A model generated the notes under the pieces. It was not told where the DNA came from, ran no database searches, and saw only the letters and a program-made list of their open reading frames with translations. Position numbers and translations under genes: made by a program. A stretch of DNA of 64,000 nt. Source: a virus. The stretch covers positions 1 through 64,000 of IMG/VR virus record IMGVR_UViG_3300029267_002727. One strand, given 5' to 3'. Of this stretch, positions 49,912 to 56,860 are shown piece after piece (the first letter of the stretch is position 1; each line of letters begins with the position of its first letter).

Positions 49912-50006
49912 GACCAGGGCACGCACGTAGGGGCCCAAAAGAGTGAAGACGTCAGACACCTGTGTAGCGCTACAGTAGCGTTACACCGCGTTACAGGAGA
50001 TATAGC

Positions 50007-50324
50007 ATGAGCCCATTTGATGAAGGCTACCAAGCATACTGGAACGGCGAGGGCCCCGAGGCCAATGCGTACGAAGACGGCGAGAACAGGTTCTTCTGGA
50101 ACACAGGCTGGGTATGGGCAGAGTATGATGACGCCAGCCGCACGAATGAGCCAGCGCGCAAACTGCTCAGTGGCGAGGCCGTAGAGATCAACACGGTGGG
50201 AGGCCTGCGCGGAGCGATCGCGGCGCTGCCGGATGTACTCGATGTTCGGGCGTGCTCGGATCAGGGCTTCCACTTCATTACCCTCATGGTCGATGGGAAC
50301 ACGCTGCTTATGGAGGCTGAGTAA
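50007..50324 (+). CDS. RMF-like domain plus extra domain
   Basis: A 105-residue protein. FDEGYQAYWNGEGPEANAYE then FFWNTGWVWAEYDD is the RMF-like unit (about 4-40). Residues 50-105 form an extra alpha/beta part (VEINTVGGLRGAIAALPDVL, FHFITLMVDGNTLLMEAE). The last codons repeat before the gene at 50567 (ATGGAGGCTGAGTAAT at 50310 and 50553). Confidence 0.7.
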   Translation: MSPFDEGYQAYWNGEGPEANAYEDGENRFFWNTGWVWAEYDDASRTNEPARKLLSGEAVEINTVGGLRGAIAALPDVLDVRACSDQGFHFITLMVDGNTLLMEAE

Positions 50325-50325
50325 T

Positions 50326-50526
50326 ATGTGGGGCTTTGAGATAGCAAGTGATGGTACTCCGGTGGCCGTTGAGGTGCCAACCCCGTACGAGCAGGGCCAC
50401 CTGGCCTTCTTCGAGGACAAGGATCTGTCTGAGAACCCGCACATCCGTGACGACTACCGGGCAGAATGGGAGGATGGCTGGCACGCAGCCCGAGCCGAGC
50501 AGCGATGGCGGCGGAAGAGGAAATAA
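50326..50526 (+). CDS. RMF-like protein, single domain
   Basis: A 66-residue protein (MWGFEIASDGTPVAVEVPTP). Unit: YEQGHLAFFEDKDLSENPHI then EWEDGWHAARAEQ, followed by a basic tail (RWRRKRK) that could add RNA affinity. A 12-codon leftover frame ending MEAE lies just downstream. Confidence 0.75.
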   Translation: MWGFEIASDGTPVAVEVPTPYEQGHLAFFEDKDLSENPHIRDDYRAEWEDGWHAARAEQRWRRKRK

Positions 50527-50566
50527 CTATGAGCGAACTGAGCATACCCGAGATGGAGGCTGAGTA

Positions 50567-50806
50567 ATGAGACCATGCGAGGAGCAAGAGTACAGGTGTG
50601 GACGCAATGCGTTCCTCGACTCGTTTCCATACGACAAAAGCAGATCGGGCGCCTGGCGCAGCGGCTGGATGCACGAGTATCACGTGGCCAGGCGCCAAGA
50701 CCGGGCCGACCTCACTGACGAGATCGAGGCAGCGCTGAGAAAGTACGGGCTATCCTTCCATGACGCGCACAATGCCGTCACAGAGGCCCTGGATCGTGTA
50801 TTCTAG
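50567..50806 (+). CDS. RMF-like domain with helical tail
   Basis: A 79-residue protein starting in a TAATG context after the repeated 16-bp junction. Unit: YRCGRNAFLDSFPYDKSRSG then AWRSGWMHEYHVA. The C-terminal 30 residues (LTDEIEAALRKYGLSFHDAH) form a separate helical part resembling the tail of the next gene (REDAEECVAEAVGRVW). Confidence 0.7.
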   Translation: MRPCEEQEYRCGRNAFLDSFPYDKSRSGAWRSGWMHEYHVARRQDRADLTDEIEAALRKYGLSFHDAHNAVTEALDRVF

Positions 50807-50814
50807 GAGGTGAC

Positions 50815-51159
50815 ATGACCGACAAATGCTACAACGAAGGCGTATTGGCCCGCAAGCGCAACGAGTCCAGGGATAGTTGCCCCTATTATACGTCCAATCG
50901 TGTAGACTGGCTCCGTGGCTGGGATGACCAGGACTGGCGTATCTCCCGTACTACCCCTATAGGCTACGACGACATCGTGGTACGGATACCTATGTACCCG
51001 GAGGACATGGCAGACTGGCCGTACGCAGAGATACGGGAAGCCGTGATGGAAGCCCTGATAGAGGGGCTGGAAGATGTCTTCATCGCTACCCCCGCCTGTA
51101 TGAGCAGGGAAGACGCGGAGGAGTGCGTTGCCGAGGCGGTGGGCAGGGTGTGGCAATGA
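50815..51159 (+). CDS. RMF-like domain plus extra domain
   Basis: A 114-residue protein. CYNEGVLARKRNESRDSCPY then DWLRGWDDQDW is the RMF-like unit, with the CPY triad of true RMF. Residues 45-114 are an alpha/beta extension (YDDIVVRIPMYPEDMADWPY, EALIEGLEDVFIATPACMSR). TAGGAGG precedes the ATG. Confidence 0.72.
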   Translation: MTDKCYNEGVLARKRNESRDSCPYYTSNRVDWLRGWDDQDWRISRTTPIGYDDIVVRIPMYPEDMADWPYAEIREAVMEALIEGLEDVFIATPACMSREDAEECVAEAVGRVWQ

Positions 51160-51177
51160 GCGCCGAGACATGGCAAG

Positions 51178-51408
51178 ATGGCACTATATAGTATAGCGGC
51201 CCTCGCAATAAGTGACACCGGCTCCGAAATATGGGTCGGCAGTGTTCTGGCAGACACTCAGGAGGAGGCCGAGAGGTACGGCCTCGGGGTGGCGCTAGAT
51301 TGGCTCCCCTGTTCGTGTGGGTACAGATCCCACAGATGCTGGGCAACACAGGTTCCTGACGGGTATGTACACAAAGCATACCACGAGATTCACGCTCTAG
51401 GGAGGTGA
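51178..51408 (+). CDS. Small protein, paralogue of the 51997 gene
   Basis: A 76-residue protein (MALYSIAALAISDTGSEIWV). The first 45 residues align with the gene at 51997: LYSIAALAIS.../LYAVAMSASY..., GSVLADTQEEAERYG/GSVWARSQDEAVGAG. It has a Cys-containing loop CSCGYRSHRC. Embedded within the RMF-like array. Function unknown. Confidence 0.6.
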   Translation: MALYSIAALAISDTGSEIWVGSVLADTQEEAERYGLGVALDWLPCSCGYRSHRCWATQVPDGYVHKAYHEIHALGR

Positions 51409-51412
51409 ATGT

Positions 51413-51571
51413 ATGTCTCGAACTTGTATGAGCAACGCCTGGAAAGAAGGGTTTAAGGCATACCAGTGCGGTGTTCCGTTCGGCGCTAACCCCTATCCCA
51501 TTTGCTACGATGATGACAGGTGGATAGAATGGGAAAATGGCTGGGTCCAAGCGTGTAAATGGTCGCAGTAA
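51413..51571 (+). CDS. RMF-like protein, single domain, 52 residues
   Basis: A short gene (ATG 51413, GGAGG upstream): SNAWKEGFKAYQCGVPFGAN then PYPICYDDDRWIEWENGWVQ. It is essentially one RMF-like unit and matches RMF in length (55 residues in E. coli). Confidence 0.75.
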   Translation: MSRTCMSNAWKEGFKAYQCGVPFGANPYPICYDDDRWIEWENGWVQACKWSQ

Positions 51572-51591
51572 TGAGTGAGTAAGGAGGTAAC

Positions 51592-51993
51592 ATGAAAGAC
51601 AATACAGTCAGTAACCTGGCCCTCTGGCTGGGCGATGTTCTGGCCGAACGCGCTGACGAAGTGAGTGCCCCTGAGTGCCGCGCTGCCCTGGAGCAGGCAA
51701 TGGAGAGCGTCGGGATCCCAGACCACATGGAGGGATACGACGAGATCGTCGGTTTCGACGAGAAGAGCGACACCGAGCAGTGGCTGATCTGCTGGATCGG
51801 CACGCTTACCCCGGACAAGCAGTTCGGGGACAGCCCCAGTCAGGGGTGGTCGCTCGTCGCCAACTTCTGGAGCGTGGAGTTCAACCTGTTCATCCGTGAG
51901 TTGGCCCAGAAGATGGAAGAGCACGTTGACTACTGCGTAGACGAGAAGCTGAAAGAGATCCGCGACTACTATGAGTGCGGGGATGGGTGGTAA
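51592..51993 (+). CDS. Unknown acidic protein
   Basis: A 133-residue protein (MKDNTVSNLALWLGDVLAER) with AAGGAGG upstream. Acidic, helix-rich at both ends, with a Trp-rich middle (EQWLICWIGTLTPDKQFGDS). No family recognised. It interrupts the RMF-like array. Confidence 0.55.
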   Translation: MKDNTVSNLALWLGDVLAERADEVSAPECRAALEQAMESVGIPDHMEGYDEIVGFDEKSDTEQWLICWIGTLTPDKQFGDSPSQGWSLVANFWSVEFNLFIRELAQKMEEHVDYCVDEKLKEIRDYYECGDGW

Positions 51994-51996
51994 GCC

Positions 51997-52281
51997 ATGA
52001 GACTGTACGCAGTGGCAATGAGCGCCAGCTACGTAGAGGGCAATGAGGTGTATATCGAGACCCTAGCAGGTTCGGTGTGGGCCCGCTCTCAAGATGAAGC
52101 CGTAGGAGCAGGGTATCGCCGCGTTGCACAAGACTACCCCCTCAGCGACGGATGGGAAAACTACTCTGTCGCGGCCTCTGAGATCCCAGAAGAGGCGCGA
52201 TTGATGCCCGAAATCAAGCTGGAAGAAGACTACGAAGACTACGCACAAGGGTACGCCATGGGTTTGGGATACGACCCATAA
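51997..52281 (+). CDS. Small protein, paralogue of the 51178 gene
   Basis: A 94-residue protein (MRLYAVAMSASYVEGNEVYI) sharing its N-terminal half with the 51178 gene. The C-terminal end EDYEDYAQGYAMGLGYDP looks like the first helix of an RMF-like unit without the second half. Unknown function. Confidence 0.58.
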   Translation: MRLYAVAMSASYVEGNEVYIETLAGSVWARSQDEAVGAGYRRVAQDYPLSDGWENYSVAASEIPEEARLMPEIKLEEDYEDYAQGYAMGLGYDP

Positions 52282-52301
52282 GACATGGTAAAGGAGCTAA
52301 C

Positions 52302-52664
52302 ATGAGCGCAACAGGCCCCGACCAAACTTGGGAAGAAGGATACAACGCCGGGTTCTACGAGGGGAAACACGCCGACAACCCATACAGTGGGCACGACGAG
52401 AGGTTTCACCCGTGGAACCAGGGCGTACAGGCAGGGTACGATGACGGCTTCTGGCCATTCTATGACGAGGGTATCGAAGCGCGCAGTGATCGCGAGCGCC
52501 TCGAAGATAACCCATACGAGCCTCGCACTCTCGAGTCAGAGATGTGGAAACGCGGCTGGATAGCCGAGTTTGAGAGAGTGCACGAAGACCGTGGGTGGCA
52601 CTGGCTGTTCAAAGCGTCTGATCGCATTGTCTTTCAGCCGGAGGGGGAGATATGCTCTACCTAG
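52302..52664 (+). CDS. RMF-like protein with two domains, last of the array
   Basis: A 120-residue protein. Unit 1: WEEGYNAGFYEGKHADNPYS then PWNQGVQAGYDDG. Unit 2: FYDEGIEARSDRERLEDNPY then MWKRGWIAEFERV. A short C-terminal tail (HWLFKASDRIVFQPEGEICS) follows. AAGGAG precedes the ATG. Confidence 0.75.
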   Translation: MSATGPDQTWEEGYNAGFYEGKHADNPYSGHDERFHPWNQGVQAGYDDGFWPFYDEGIEARSDRERLEDNPYEPRTLESEMWKRGWIAEFERVHEDRGWHWLFKASDRIVFQPEGEICST

Positions 52665-52855
52665 AGATGACCGACGAACAAGAGGCCCGCTATGATGAGC
52701 TCTGCGCACGCGAAGCGGTGCTCCAGGATGAGGTGAGTCATCTCCCCGTCCTTGGCGCAGTCTACCGCCTTGCCAAGATCGACGAGGAGCTCACAGACAT
52801 TCACTATGAAGTGGCCGAGATGCTCGATGCCATGATCGCGGAGGCAAGACGATGA
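52652..52855 (+). CDS. Small helical protein
   Basis: A 67-residue, almost all-helical acidic protein (TDEQEARYDELCAREAVLQD, IDEELTDIHYEVAEMLDAMI). It overlaps both neighbours by 4-13 bp. A coiled-coil dimer is likely; function unknown. Confidence 0.55.
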   Translation: MLYLEMTDEQEARYDELCAREAVLQDEVSHLPVLGAVYRLAKIDEELTDIHYEVAEMLDAMIAEARR

Positions 52856-53235
52856 GGGAAAGATACGGTATCTGGAGTGAAGACCTGGGATGGTACGTTG
52901 GCACGTTCCTGGGACTGGGGTTCTTCGAGCAGCACGTCAAGGATGATGACTGCTCCATTGCGGAGCGCCCAGTCGAGTTCGAGTCGTTCACGGAAGCGGA
53001 CGAGTTCTTGGAGTCTTGGTGTGGCGGCCGCGCAGGTTGCCAGGTGAGATCCTATACACGCAGTAGTTGCAATGCGTTCCTTGAACGCATCGGCTACTGG
53101 GAGTATCTGCAACAGGCCACCGATCACGAACTCGAAGAGACTGTGGATACTTGGAAACGCAGAGAGGCAACCCACATCATCGAGGGTGGCCGCGCGGAGA
53201 TGATAGCCTATATTGCCAGAAAGGAACTGGAATGA
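52852..53235 (+). CDS. Unknown protein
   Basis: A 127-residue protein (MRERYGIWSEDLGWYVGTFL). The N-terminal half is mixed with DDDCSIAERPVEFESFTEAD, resembling small phage proteins that wrap Trp-rich strands; the C-terminal half is helical. No family recognised. Confidence 0.55.
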   Translation: MRERYGIWSEDLGWYVGTFLGLGFFEQHVKDDDCSIAERPVEFESFTEADEFLESWCGGRAGCQVRSYTRSSCNAFLERIGYWEYLQQATDHELEETVDTWKRREATHIIEGGRAEMIAYIARKELE

Positions 53236-53456
53236 ACGACTATGATCTCGCCCTTGAGGCAGTGGCCGAGGGATGGGCCATACTGCAAATGCTGGCCGAA
53301 ACCGACAATGACGAACGGTGGTTTGCCAGCACGTTTGCCAGTAACCTGGACGGTATCGCAGCGAAACTGGGCTGGCCCAACGCGCTGGCTATCTGCCGTT
53401 ACCAGGCAGAAGAAGAAAACAAGTACCGGGATAGGTACTACTATATGTACTACTAG
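53232..53456 (+). CDS. Small unknown protein with Tyr-rich end
   Basis: A 74-residue protein from ATG 53232 (MNDYDLALEAVAEGWAILQM), in an ATGA overlap. Helical, ending in an unusual Tyr/Arg run (KYRDRYYYMYY). Unknown function. Confidence 0.55.
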   Translation: MNDYDLALEAVAEGWAILQMLAETDNDERWFASTFASNLDGIAAKLGWPNALAICRYQAEEENKYRDRYYYMYY

Positions 53457-53465
53457 GAGGCAGTC

Positions 53466-53780
53466 ATGGATCTGGTTTTAGTCAAAACTGTGAGGATAAT
53501 CGACGGCCAGCAGGTGATGGACTGGGTACAGGCCGAGTTCGGCCGCTTTGTTGGTATGGCCTGCGAGGGGGCCGTCGATATGCAGGGCGAGTCCTGCTGG
53601 TGCGTGTGGAGTGTCCAGCTTGACCAGTACACGTGTACCCACGACGTCGCCGATGTGCTCGACACGCTACAATTCCAGGTAAGCCGCCATGGAGAAGTGG
53701 AGCTCATGGATGTCCTGGAGTACCTGTACCATATTGGGGAAATAGACCCCGGAATGTACACGTTCTACGCTGAGTGGTAA
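53466..53780 (+). CDS. Unknown acidic protein
   Basis: A 104-residue protein (MDLVLVKTVRIIDGQQVMDW). Beta-rich first half with two Trp/Cys segments (GESCWCVWSVQLDQYTCTHD) and a helical end. AGGAGG lies just upstream. No family recognised. Confidence 0.55.
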   Translation: MDLVLVKTVRIIDGQQVMDWVQAEFGRFVGMACEGAVDMQGESCWCVWSVQLDQYTCTHDVADVLDTLQFQVSRHGEVELMDVLEYLYHIGEIDPGMYTFYAEW

Positions 53781-53790
53781 GGAGGCCAGT

Positions 53791-54021
53791 ATGAACATTG
53801 TCTGTGCAAACTGCGGAAAGTGGCGCAAACACTACGCCAAAGGGCTATGCTTGCGCTGTTATCAGAGCAAGTGGGAGCGCGAGCACGGCCACTCCCGTTC
53901 TGTGGGATTCTGTACAGAATGCAACAAGATGAGGCAATTGGTGGCCCGTGGTATGTGTTCCGCTTGCTACCAGCGCGACAGGCGCAAGAGACAGAAGGAG
54001 GCCGGGGATGCATGCACTTAA
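53791..54021 (+). CDS. Tandem zinc finger protein
   Basis: A 76-residue protein with two similar zinc modules: CANCGKWRKHYAKGLCLRCY and CTECNKMRQLVARGMCSACY (each CxxC...CxxC with a G-x-C turn), linked by a basic helix and followed by a basic tail (QRDRRKRQKEAGDACT). It resembles small phage nucleic-acid-binding zinc proteins. AAGGAGG precedes the ATG. Confidence 0.75.
   Translation: MNIVCANCGKWRKHYAKGLCLRCYQSKWEREHGHSRSVGFCTECNKMRQLVARGMCSACYQRDRRKRQKEAGDACT
53908..53919. repeat. Palindrome TTCTGTACAGAA (12 bp)
   Basis: Same 12-bp sequence and same encoded FCTE as the copy at 47947, in another zinc protein. Confidence 0.4.
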
Positions 54022-54226
54022 GAAACACGACGATTCCGCCAATGACTATGACCTGAACGAGATGCACACGTGCGTCTGGATCCACATCGGAAACCTGTCC
54101 GTTTGCATCCATGAAACAGACGAGGGCGTGGCAGCTAATATCTGGCCACGCCCCGCCGCTGACGCGCAGGGGCCCCTCACCAGTACGTACGCGTTCTTTA
54201 CGGAGGCCGAAGATGGCGAAAGTTAG
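54008..54226 (+). CDS. Small unknown protein
   Basis: A 72-residue protein from ATG 54008 (MHALKKHDDSANDYDLNEMH), overlapping the zinc finger gene by 14 bp. The beta-rich middle CVWIHIGNLSVCIHETDEGV resembles other small 'display' proteins of this region. Unknown. Confidence 0.5.
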   Translation: MHALKKHDDSANDYDLNEMHTCVWIHIGNLSVCIHETDEGVAANIWPRPAADAQGPLTSTYAFFTEAEDGES

Positions 54227-54425
54227 ATATAAACGCACGGTCACGATCACGATCCAGTTCGGCGAGAAAGACGATCTCGAGACGCTGTGCAGTATATTCG
54301 AGGAAGTGATCGGATGCGTCCCCGCAGACATCACCCTGGATGAGATCGAGGACGCATTCATGAACGTGCTCGCGGCAGAGCGGGAGTGGGAACTGGGAGG
54401 AGACGAAGATGCAAACAGTGAATGA
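54213..54425 (+). CDS. Small unknown protein
   Basis: A 70-residue protein from ATG 54213 (MAKVRYKRTVTITIQFGEKD), overlapping both neighbours. One beta hairpin then acidic helices (DEIEDAFMNVLAAEREWELG). No family recognised. Confidence 0.55.
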   Translation: MAKVRYKRTVTITIQFGEKDDLETLCSIFEEVIGCVPADITLDEIEDAFMNVLAAEREWELGGDEDANSE

Positions 54426-54753
54426 AGTCAGGCTCGCCATCCTCGAGAACTTTATGAAGGATGTGTCTATCGCCCTTCAGGACGAGAGTGACCCAGAAAA
54501 CTTGCGGTGGCGACTGTCCGAGATCGAGGCGACATACGTCTCCGCGCTGGAGGTTGCCACGCCCAAGGTTGGTGACAAGGTGAAGATCGTCCGTGCGTGC
54601 ATCGACGCCGACATGCTGAACATTGCAGATGCTATGATCGAGAAGCTGCACGAGCGCGGCACAGTAAACGCGGTCTACCCAAGGACGCAGGCAGTCGAAC
54701 TCGACTCTACCGTGTTCGCGTTCACGTTCGACGAGGTGGCCCTGTGCAGGTAG
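54409..54753 (+). CDS. Unknown protein with SH3-like end
   Basis: A 114-residue protein (MQTVNEVRLAILENFMKDVS). Residues 1-50 are helical. The C-terminal half (ATPKVGDKVKIVRACIDADM, AVELDSTVFAFTFDEVALCR) has the VGDKVKI opening of small SH3/KOW-like barrels. The next gene also starts with such a VGDRAVV strand. Nucleic-acid binding is possible. Confidence 0.55.
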   Translation: MQTVNEVRLAILENFMKDVSIALQDESDPENLRWRLSEIEATYVSALEVATPKVGDKVKIVRACIDADMLNIADAMIEKLHERGTVNAVYPRTQAVELDSTVFAFTFDEVALCR

Positions 54754-54941
54754 GCGACCGCGCCGTAGTCCGCGCCAACCCCCGCTCCAAGACAGTCAAG
54801 GGCGGGGAAGAGATAACCATCCTTGAAATCAGGTATACCGAGGTCACGGCGCAGGTACACAACCTGCCCGCGGGCAAAATAGGACAACGTCGTATCCTCC
54901 GGGAGGATGTTGTCATACCCGAGCAGCTTCAACTGCTCTAA
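54744..54941 (+). CDS. Small SH3-like protein, GTG start
   Basis: A 65-residue protein from GTG 54744 (QVGDRAVVRANPRSKTVKGG), overlapping the previous gene by 10 bp. A small beta barrel is likely (EEITILEIRYTEVTAQVHNL). The start is not backed by a clear ribosome site. Confidence 0.5.
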   Translation: MQVGDRAVVRANPRSKTVKGGEEITILEIRYTEVTAQVHNLPAGKIGQRRILREDVVIPEQLQLL

Positions 54942-54951
54942 GGAGGTCATC

Positions 54952-55215
54952 ATGGCCAGGCGCAAACAGTGCCCGCGTTGCGGGAAGAGACCGCGCCTGT
55001 ATGGCGATGGCCACTGGTGCCGTAAGTGTACCTCAGACCACAGTGCGTTGATCGCCGAGCTCGTGGGTTACGTAGTGATGGGGCGAGCCGTGGGTCATCG
55101 TGGCACCGCGCAATGGGAACAAGAACTGCTTCAAGAATTGGCTATTGCACCAAGCGACATGTGGAGTATCGTATCCGCGGCCCAAGAAGCAACGGGCCTA
55201 TACCCTACCTATTAA
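54952..55215 (+). CDS. Zinc ribbon protein
   Basis: An 87-residue protein from ATG 54952, eight bases after AAGGAGG. The N-terminus MARRKQCPRCGKRPRLYGDG then HWCRKCTSDH is a CxxC...CxxC ribbon. The rest is helical (LIAELVGYVVMGRAVGHRGT). It precedes the SSB gene. Role unknown. Confidence 0.65.
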   Translation: MARRKQCPRCGKRPRLYGDGHWCRKCTSDHSALIAELVGYVVMGRAVGHRGTAQWEQELLQELAIAPSDMWSIVSAAQEATGLYPTY

Positions 55216-55225
55216 GGAGAAACAA

Positions 55226-55840
55226 ATGTCTTACCAGAATCTCACGGCCAGTGTCCAGATGTTGAGTGTGACGCAAGGATTCGCAGCTTTCTCGCAGAGC
55301 GGAGACAAGCAGATCCCCATGATGTTGCAGGCCGGCACCGACAAGATGGCGTCGTTCTTCAAGAGCCTGGAGAAGGGCGACGTGGTCCTGATCTCCGGCA
55401 GCCGCATCGAAGGCGTGAGCCAGGGGACGTCCACAGAGTTTTATAAGGTCACGGTCTTTCAGGCCGTGAAGATGGGACGAAATAGCGACGTCAGTGTCGC
55501 GCAGGTTGTGCTGGAAGGCAACCTGGGATCCGATCCCCGGCTGAACACGACGGGCAAAGGAACGCCCGTCTGCAATTTCAGCATGAACGCCGACGATGCG
55601 TGGTTCTCAGTCACGGCGTGGGGGAACACCGCCAACGCTGCGGGCAAGTTCCTGAGCAAGGGCTCCCGTGTGCTCGTTGCGGGGCCACTTCAGCCCGTTG
55701 AGAAATACAAGTCAAACGGCGAGACCCGCATCAACGCCAAGGTTACCGGGTTCCGCGTGATCTTCCTGGATCCTCGCAAGAGCAGTCCGCAGACCGCGCC
55801 GCAGGCCCCGCAGGATGACGGTGAGGAGATCCCCTTCTAA
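55226..55840 (+). CDS. ssb: Single-stranded DNA-binding protein with two OB-like halves
   Basis: A 204-residue protein with AAGGAG before ATG 55226. Residues about 95-190 are a standard SSB OB fold: VAQVVLEGNLGSDPRLNTTG, VCNFSMNADDAWFSVTAWGN, AAGKFLSKGSRVLVAGPLQP. Residues 1-90 (MSYQNLTASVQMLSVTQGFA, SFFKSLEKGDVVLISGSRIE) look like a second OB-type barrel. The C-terminal tip DDGEEIPF matches the acidic tip that recruits replication proteins. SSBs are usually 110-180 residues with one OB fold, so the tandem form is unusual. The only recognisable replication gene in the window. Confidence 0.85.
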   Translation: MSYQNLTASVQMLSVTQGFAAFSQSGDKQIPMMLQAGTDKMASFFKSLEKGDVVLISGSRIEGVSQGTSTEFYKVTVFQAVKMGRNSDVSVAQVVLEGNLGSDPRLNTTGKGTPVCNFSMNADDAWFSVTAWGNTANAAGKFLSKGSRVLVAGPLQPVEKYKSNGETRINAKVTGFRVIFLDPRKSSPQTAPQAPQDDGEEIPF

Positions 55841-56190
55841 TGGCTATCGGAGACATAGGCTATTACCTGCACATTGGGGACTTCATAGAGTCGTCCAAGT
55901 ACGTTTTCCTGGGCGAGGTAGTCGAGGAAGGGCTCGTCGTGGATCTAGGACACATTGACACCGGCGAACAGTGCGAACTCGGACATGATGAATATGTCGT
56001 TGAAACCGAGGATCACGAATTGTGGTATCACCGCCCGCACGTTCTTGGCCCCTACACGGTTGAACAAGCGCGTAACCTACAGGATATCGCCGACAAGATA
56101 AACGGCCTGGTGGCCCACATCGAGGCCGCAAACATGGACTTGAAGCACTTCGGTGAGCAGCTTGACTCGAAAGCTGAGGAGTGGCTATAA
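55840..56190 (+). CDS. Unknown protein
   Basis: A 116-residue protein starting in a TAATG overlap with SSB. First 75 residues beta-rich (YVFLGEVVEEGLVVDLGHID, HELWYHRPHVLGPYTVEQAR), then a long helix (QDIADKINGLVAHIEAANMD). No family recognised. Confidence 0.55.
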   Translation: MAIGDIGYYLHIGDFIESSKYVFLGEVVEEGLVVDLGHIDTGEQCELGHDEYVVETEDHELWYHRPHVLGPYTVEQARNLQDIADKINGLVAHIEAANMDLKHFGEQLDSKAEEWL

Positions 56191-56411
56191 TGCGTGTCAG
56201 CGACAGCAGGATCCACGTAGCAGTCGGCGACCTGATGCTGCGCCCGGACGGATGGTGGCGCGTGACGGCGCTGATCCCCACGTACGCCCTGGAGATCGGC
56301 GGTGACGACTTTGACGGCGGAGTAGCGTGCGAACGCGAGTTCCGGCCGCCGCCCGTCGGCACCAAGTACATCGAGCGCCTCGGCGAGACGCAAGTCAAGA
56401 CCTGGAGGTAG
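56190..56411 (+). CDS. Small unknown protein
   Basis: A 73-residue protein from ATG 56190 (MRVSDSRIHVAVGDLMLRPD), TAATG overlap. The pattern VGDLMLRPDGWWRVTALIPT suggests a small beta barrel. Unknown function. Confidence 0.55.
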   Translation: MRVSDSRIHVAVGDLMLRPDGWWRVTALIPTYALEIGGDDFDGGVACEREFRPPPVGTKYIERLGETQVKTWR

Positions 56412-56413
56412 TG

Positions 56414-56860
56414 ATGAAACACCTGCTGTATCAAGAGGAATATCCAACTGGCAAGGCATGCGAGTACTGCGCAGCCGGCGAGATCGGCGAGGATGGCTTC
56501 TGCGATCGCTGCGGGCGATATGTATCGCCAGGGGTAATCCATCTCTGCCCAATTTGTGGCCATGACATCGACACATATCACTGCTGCTACATGGATTGTG
56601 GCGAGGAACAGATCGTCTACCTGGGCCTTGACTCGAACTCGTCCAGGAACTACATCGCGTGGGACCAGGATGGGGACCTGTGGTACTTTGCGTACCGCGC
56701 CGACTATGACGTAGACAAATTGCTCAGATCATGCCCGCGCCCGATCAGCAGGAGCGAGGCGCAGGAGATTGTCGATGAGTACGAGCAGGAATGCCACCGC
56801 GAGATCGCTGCCCTCGAGGCCGAGATCGAGCGCCTCAATCGGGAGACGGCTCGTCTATAA
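56414..56860 (+). CDS. Double zinc ribbon protein with coiled tail
   Basis: A 148-residue protein from ATG 56414. Two ribbons: ACEYCAAGEIGEDGFCDRCG and HLCPICGHDIDTYHCCYMDC. The middle part is beta-rich (AWDQDGDLWYFAYRADYDVD). The C-terminus is a coiled helix (IAALEAEIERLNRETARL). It converges with the oppositely oriented gene at 56835, overlapping it by 26 bp at the 3' ends. No terminator is seen between them. Confidence 0.65.
   Translation: MKHLLYQEEYPTGKACEYCAAGEIGEDGFCDRCGRYVSPGVIHLCPICGHDIDTYHCCYMDCGEEQIVYLGLDSNSSRNYIAWDQDGDLWYFAYRADYDVDKLLRSCPRPISRSEAQEIVDEYEQECHREIAALEAEIERLNRETARL

Noticed and set aside
47947-53919. The 12-bp palindrome TTCTGTACAGAA as a member of the dispersed operator set
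   Set aside because: Both copies encode the same GFCTEC zinc motif in the same frame, so shared protein sequence can explain them. Kept only as low-confidence repeats.
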